NCBI GenBank assembly: GCA_021785915.1
Contig: JAJYEF010000003.1
Location: forward strand, 1-38,262
Length of the DNA stretch: 38,262 nt
Direction of reading: 5' to 3'
Source of the DNA: a bacterium
Lineage (GTDB): Bacteria > Patescibacteriota > Microgenomatia > Levybacterales > UBA12049
Shown here: positions 35,259 through 38,262 of the stretch, piece after piece
How the letters are laid out: each line of letters starts with the position of its first letter
Numbering within the stretch: position 1 is the first letter of the stretch
The notes under the pieces: generated by a model
The model's database searches: none
The model's input: the letters and a program-made list of their open reading frames with translations, nothing else
What the model was told of the DNA's origin: nothing
Made by a program: the position numbers and the translations under genes

Positions 35259-35816
35259 TTATAATGTGAGGGAAAGTGAATCCTTAGGGTCGTTTAAAGC
35301 GAATTTCTGGATGTCATTAAGGTAATAAAGTACGTGCGAAGCCCATACGGGAGAAGAAGCGTACATAGACCCTATTTGGTATATGTTTTGACCTCCCCAT
35401 TTGTCCATGTATCTTTGTCTTAATCCTGCCGAAACGGTTTGTATGCCCTCTTTCCAGGAACTAAATCTTATTACATTGTCGCCGTATACCCCCCATCCCC
35501 AACCATTATAAGAAGAGGGTGGAATTGACTTACCGAATGTGGATTCAACTCCGGCAATTGCGGCAACCAGTCTCCAGTCCAGATTGTACTCATCGGCATA
35601 ATAGATAAAATCCTGCGCATTTTTTGCCAACGGAGAATGCTGTTTCAACAGATATTTCTTTAGTATTTTTACACGGTAATCAGAACTTTCCGTAACCGAT
35701 TGGAAAGTTTTAATGTCCGCGGAGGACGCTGAAGCCTTTTCCTGTGAATACGCTTTTTGAGGAATAATCGTTAGTGCCGCAATAAAAAATATTGCAAGCA
35801 AAATTTTATTTCCCAT
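35259..35816 (-). CDS. secreted lysozyme/glucosaminidase-like protein
   Basis: signal peptide; DEYNLDWRLVAAIAGVESTFGKSIPPSSYNGWGWGVYG lysozyme-like motif. Confidence 0.75.
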   Translation of the reverse strand: MGNKILLAIFFIAALTIIPQKAYSQEKASASSADIKTFQSVTESSDYRVKILKKYLLKQHSPLAKNAQDFIYYADEYNLDWRLVAAIAGVESTFGKSIPPSSYNGWGWGVYGDNVIRFSSWKEGIQTVSAGLRQRYMDKWGGQNIYQIGSMYASSPVWASHVLYYLNDIQKFALNDPKDSLSLTL

Positions 35817-35855
35817 AAAAAAAGGTTTAATTCCGTATTTTTGCAGAATTAAACC
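35817..35855 (-). terminator. terminator-like hairpin 2 in the leader of ORF 35259..35816
   Basis: GGTTTAATTC-N12-GAATTAAACC then T-run directly before ATG. Confidence 0.75.
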
Positions 35856-35900
35856 AAAAAAAATCCTAACGTATGTATTTGGAAAGACATACCTTAGGAT
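35856..35900 (-). terminator. terminator-like hairpin 1 in the same leader
   Basis: ATCCTAAGGTATGT-N10-ACATACGTTAGGAT then T8. Confidence 0.75.
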
Positions 35901-35909
35901 CTGTCCGAC

Positions 35910-35938
35910 AATATATCACACAACTATAGGTTTGTCAA
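35910..35938 (-). promoter_or_regulatory. sigma70-type promoter upstream of the tandem terminators
   Basis: TTGACA-N17-TATATT. Confidence 0.7.
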
Positions 35939-35953
35939 GAGGCAAACTATAGG

Positions 35954-36571
35954 TTATATAGAAAGTTGATCCATGACTGTATTAACGCCTATAGCCCAGC
36001 TTCCGTTGCTGGAAGGGGTGTATTTGGTCATTATCTGCTGTGGAGTTTGGAGACCTTGGGCTTTATATTGTCTTGCCAAGGTTTTTGTAACAGTATCTAT
36101 GGCTTGGCTAAAATTATTGAATCTTGTAACTTTTTTCCCGTAAATTCCGAAACCCCAGCAGTTATATGAGTCTTTTGGGGCTTTTTTGCAGAGCGTTGAT
36201 TCCTGCATGGCGATTGCCGGTACAAGACGGTAATCTAGTCCGTATTTATCTGCAGTTGAAACTATGTCCGAAGCATAAGGGTAAAGAACAGAGTTATATT
36301 TTTGAAAAAAATCTTTTACAACGGTTACTCTTGCATCCTGGAAGGTTATTTGTGTTTTAAGTGTGCCCGACGCGGCAGGCAAAGCTGCATAAGCAACTTT
36401 TGGGAAAGGTTTTTGGGACAAAAAACTTGACCTGAAATTAAGAGACAATAAAAAAAGGCTTAAAGCCAGTAACGAAGGGGTAAATACAAAAAATGAGGCA
36501 AGCAGGAACACTTTTCTCACCACCTTAGATTGACATATTTTGCTGTTTTTGTCAAGCTTTTGAAGCTTCAC
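35954..36571 (-). CDS. secreted lysozyme/glucosaminidase-like protein (related to 35259..35816); GTG start uncertain
   Basis: ADKYGLDYRLVPAIAMQESTLCKKAPKDSYNCWGFGIYG parallels the neighbouring protein. Confidence 0.75.
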   Translation of the reverse strand: MKLQKLDKNSKICQSKVVRKVFLLASFFVFTPSLLALSLFLLSLNFRSSFLSQKPFPKVAYAALPAASGTLKTQITFQDARVTVVKDFFQKYNSVLYPYASDIVSTADKYGLDYRLVPAIAMQESTLCKKAPKDSYNCWGFGIYGKKVTRFNNFSQAIDTVTKTLARQYKAQGLQTPQQIMTKYTPSSNGSWAIGVNTVMDQLSI

Positions 36572-36607
36572 GCAGTTAAATCTGACGCATGTATTTATCA
36601 GGGTAAA

Positions 36608-37171
36608 TTATTGTCTTTTATAAAGTCCCGTAAGCTCGGCCTCTTCTATGACGTGTCCTCCAATGTCTGATAAAACTTGTGCCTTTGTAGCGCCTCTTTG
36701 AAGAAGCAGTATCGTGTTTATGGCATAAAGTTTAAAAACGTACCTGTGCGTGCCGGATTGCGGACAAGGTCCTCCGTACCCATCCTGGCCGAAGTCGTTT
36801 ACGCCCATAGCAACATTATCAGAAATAAAATTTTCGGGAATTTCGTTTGTGTAGGGGTTTATATTAAACATTACCCAGTGAGTAAAACCGGATGGATTTG
36901 AGTCACGGTCTTCGACAATAAGCACGAGACTTTTGCTGCCGTATGGAACTCCGTTGAAAGTAAGAGGAGGGCTTTGATTCTCAGCGTCACAAGTATATTT
37001 TGCCGGAATATTGCCGTTATTATTAAATGCCGGGCTTGCGAGAGTCATATCTTCTGCCTGTCCGAACATAGTTCGTTTTGTTCCTTTGAAGTATGGGCTA
37101 TTCACATAGTATATAGTTAATGCTGCTCCCGCAACTATTAAAAAAGCTATAAATAAAAAGAGGGATCTCAT
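36608..37171 (-). CDS. YbhB/YbcL (PEBP, Raf kinase inhibitor-like) protein with N-terminal TM/signal
   Basis: FNNNGNIPAKYTCDAENQSPPLTFNGVP, FTHWVMFNI, YGGPCPQSGTHRYVFKLYA; ATG at 37171. Confidence 0.93.
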   Translation of the reverse strand: MRSLFLFIAFLIVAGAALTIYYVNSPYFKGTKRTMFGQAEDMTLASPAFNNNGNIPAKYTCDAENQSPPLTFNGVPYGSKSLVLIVEDRDSNPSGFTHWVMFNINPYTNEIPENFISDNVAMGVNDFGQDGYGGPCPQSGTHRYVFKLYAINTILLLQRGATKAQVLSDIGGHVIEEAELTGLYKRQ

Positions 37172-37174
37172 ATG

Positions 37175-37246
37175 AGCGGGCGATGGGAATCGAACCCACT
37201 GCCTTCTCCTTGGCAAGGAGACGTTCTACCGATGAACTACGCCCGC
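37175..37246 (-). tRNA. tRNA-Gly(GCC)
   Basis: acceptor GCGGGCG/CGCCCGC, anticodon arm TCTCC-TTGCCAA-GGAGA. Confidence 0.95.
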
Positions 37247-37250
37247 TTTG

Positions 37251-37323
37251 TGCCGAGAGTGTGAGTCGAACACACATAGCCTGTTCTTCAGACAGGTGCC
37301 TTGACCACCTTGGCTATCTCGGC
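37251..37323 (-). tRNA. tRNA-Phe(GAA)
   Basis: acceptor GCCGAGA/TCTCGGC, anticodon arm CCTGT-CTGAAGA-ACAGG. Confidence 0.95.
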
Positions 37324-37381
37324 GCATTATGTATATGAAATTATACTAAATACCAACTACTTAATACTAGTTATTGGTGTG

Positions 37382-37456
37382 TGGACGATTAGGGATTCGA
37401 ACCCCAGACCTTCGCAGTGTAAATGCGACGCTCTAAACCAGCTGAGCTAATCGTCC
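37382..37456 (-). tRNA. tRNA-Val(TAC)
   Basis: acceptor GGACGAT/ATCGTCC, anticodon arm TCGCA-TTTACAC-TGCGA. Confidence 0.95.
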
Positions 37457-37595
37457 TTTGTGCACCACCGTTTCGTTCTTTCAAACCAAATTATAGACGA
37501 ATTTGTAGATTGTATCAAGGAATGGAAACTTATTTTTAGGGAGAGTCAATTTACCTATCTTTTTTCAAATTAAAAAGCTATAATAATCTAAATTT

Positions 37596-38262
37596 ATGCC
37601 CAATCATATACCGCTTAATAGTTCTGATTATAAAACCGCGTTTGGAATTTTATATAAGATTCAATACGATGGTCGTCTAGCAAGAACAGGAGACAATGAG
37701 GCTGTGGGTTATCACATAAAAAATGACGGGAGCGCATTTGCTTATATAAAAATTAAAGTTTCTGGAAGCCTTTTTGCCACATGGGAGATTGATAGAAATG
37801 ACGAGAGCTTGGTAGAAAATACTTTAATAAGTTTGGGAACACTAAAAGTTAGTGAGCTTTTGGAAGATGATGAAATTCATTCTGGCAATGACAATGAATT
37901 TATGTTTACCTCTTATAATTCCGCATCTCCTACTTTTCAAGAAGAACTAGCAAGACTTACAAATAATTTAGACACTGTAGTACAGGAACATAAAGGTTGG
38001 TTAACTATAATTGCAGAAGATTTTAATAAAAACCAGGAATTAATCTTAAATACGACTAAAGAGCATGTAAATTTTCAAGATCAAAATGCGCGGGAAATAA
38101 GAAATTCTTTACTTCAGCTGATATCTCTTTCCGCTATAATTATAGCCGCAATAGTAGCACTTGGAAAATCTTCTGTTGGAGGACACATATTAGTTCTCAT
38201 TGCCTTGGCATTATTGGGTATAGTTATTGTTTGGGGCGTAATATATATTTTTTCAGTATTGG
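37596..38262 (+). CDS. uncharacterised membrane protein, truncated by window end
   Basis: open frame from ATG at 37596 to the window end (MPNHIPLNSSDYKTAFGILYKIQYDG..LISLSAIIIAAIVALGKSSVGGHILVLIALALLGIVIVWGVIYIFSVL); absent from the ORF track because it has no stop. Confidence 0.65.
   Translation, partial: MPNHIPLNSSDYKTAFGILYKIQYDGRLARTGDNEAVGYHIKNDGSAFAYIKIKVSGSLFATWEIDRNDESLVENTLISLGTLKVSELLEDDEIHSGNDNEFMFTSYNSASPTFQEELARLTNNLDTVVQEHKGWLTIIAEDFNKNQELILNTTKEHVNFQDQNAREIRNSLLQLISLSAIIIAAIVALGKSSVGGHILVLIALALLGIVIVWGVIYIFSVL

Noticed and set aside
36608-37216. ORF-track start of the YbhB-like protein at 37216 (MPRRRQWVRFPSPAH)
   Set aside because: Extension is the tRNA-Gly sequence; ATG at 37171 preferred.

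Overview
This 38.3-kb window reads as gene-dense bacterial chromosome. The compact gene set, trimmed translation proteins and pilus cluster without secretin suggest a Patescibacteria/CPR (Microgenomates-like) lineage; that placement is inference only. Main blocks: (i) holB-like gene plus small hypotheticals; (ii) a + strand type IV pilus cluster (2.3-16.1 kb): pilB, pilT, pilC, several (pseudo)pilins, a DUF2723/TMEM260-like membrane protein, pilD, pilM/N/O-like; (iii) minus-strand housekeeping genes: trmD, khpA, rpsP, rnc, nusB, rpmF, recG, tyrS, pheT, pheS, greA, rplT, rpmI, infC, thrS, with a PBP1A-like gene on +; (iv) HD-domain and YjbQ genes; (v) an accessory stretch (31.5-34.3 kb) of small uncharacterised proteins; (vi) trigger factor, two related lysozyme-like secreted proteins, a YbhB-type protein and five tRNAs. 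The most interesting signal is in the accessory stretch. Three adjacent transcription units each carry a short leader-peptide ORF of 17-20 codons, followed by mutually exclusive RNA pairings (1:2, 2:3, 3:4) and a U-tract terminator just upstream of a small unknown gene. This is the classical architecture of ribosome-mediated transcription attenuation, repeated three times in about 2 kb, controlling genes with no recognisable biosynthetic role. A fourth, weaker leader with tandem terminators precedes a lysozyme-like gene at 35.8 kb. Everything was read by eye; no folding, alignment or database search was run.
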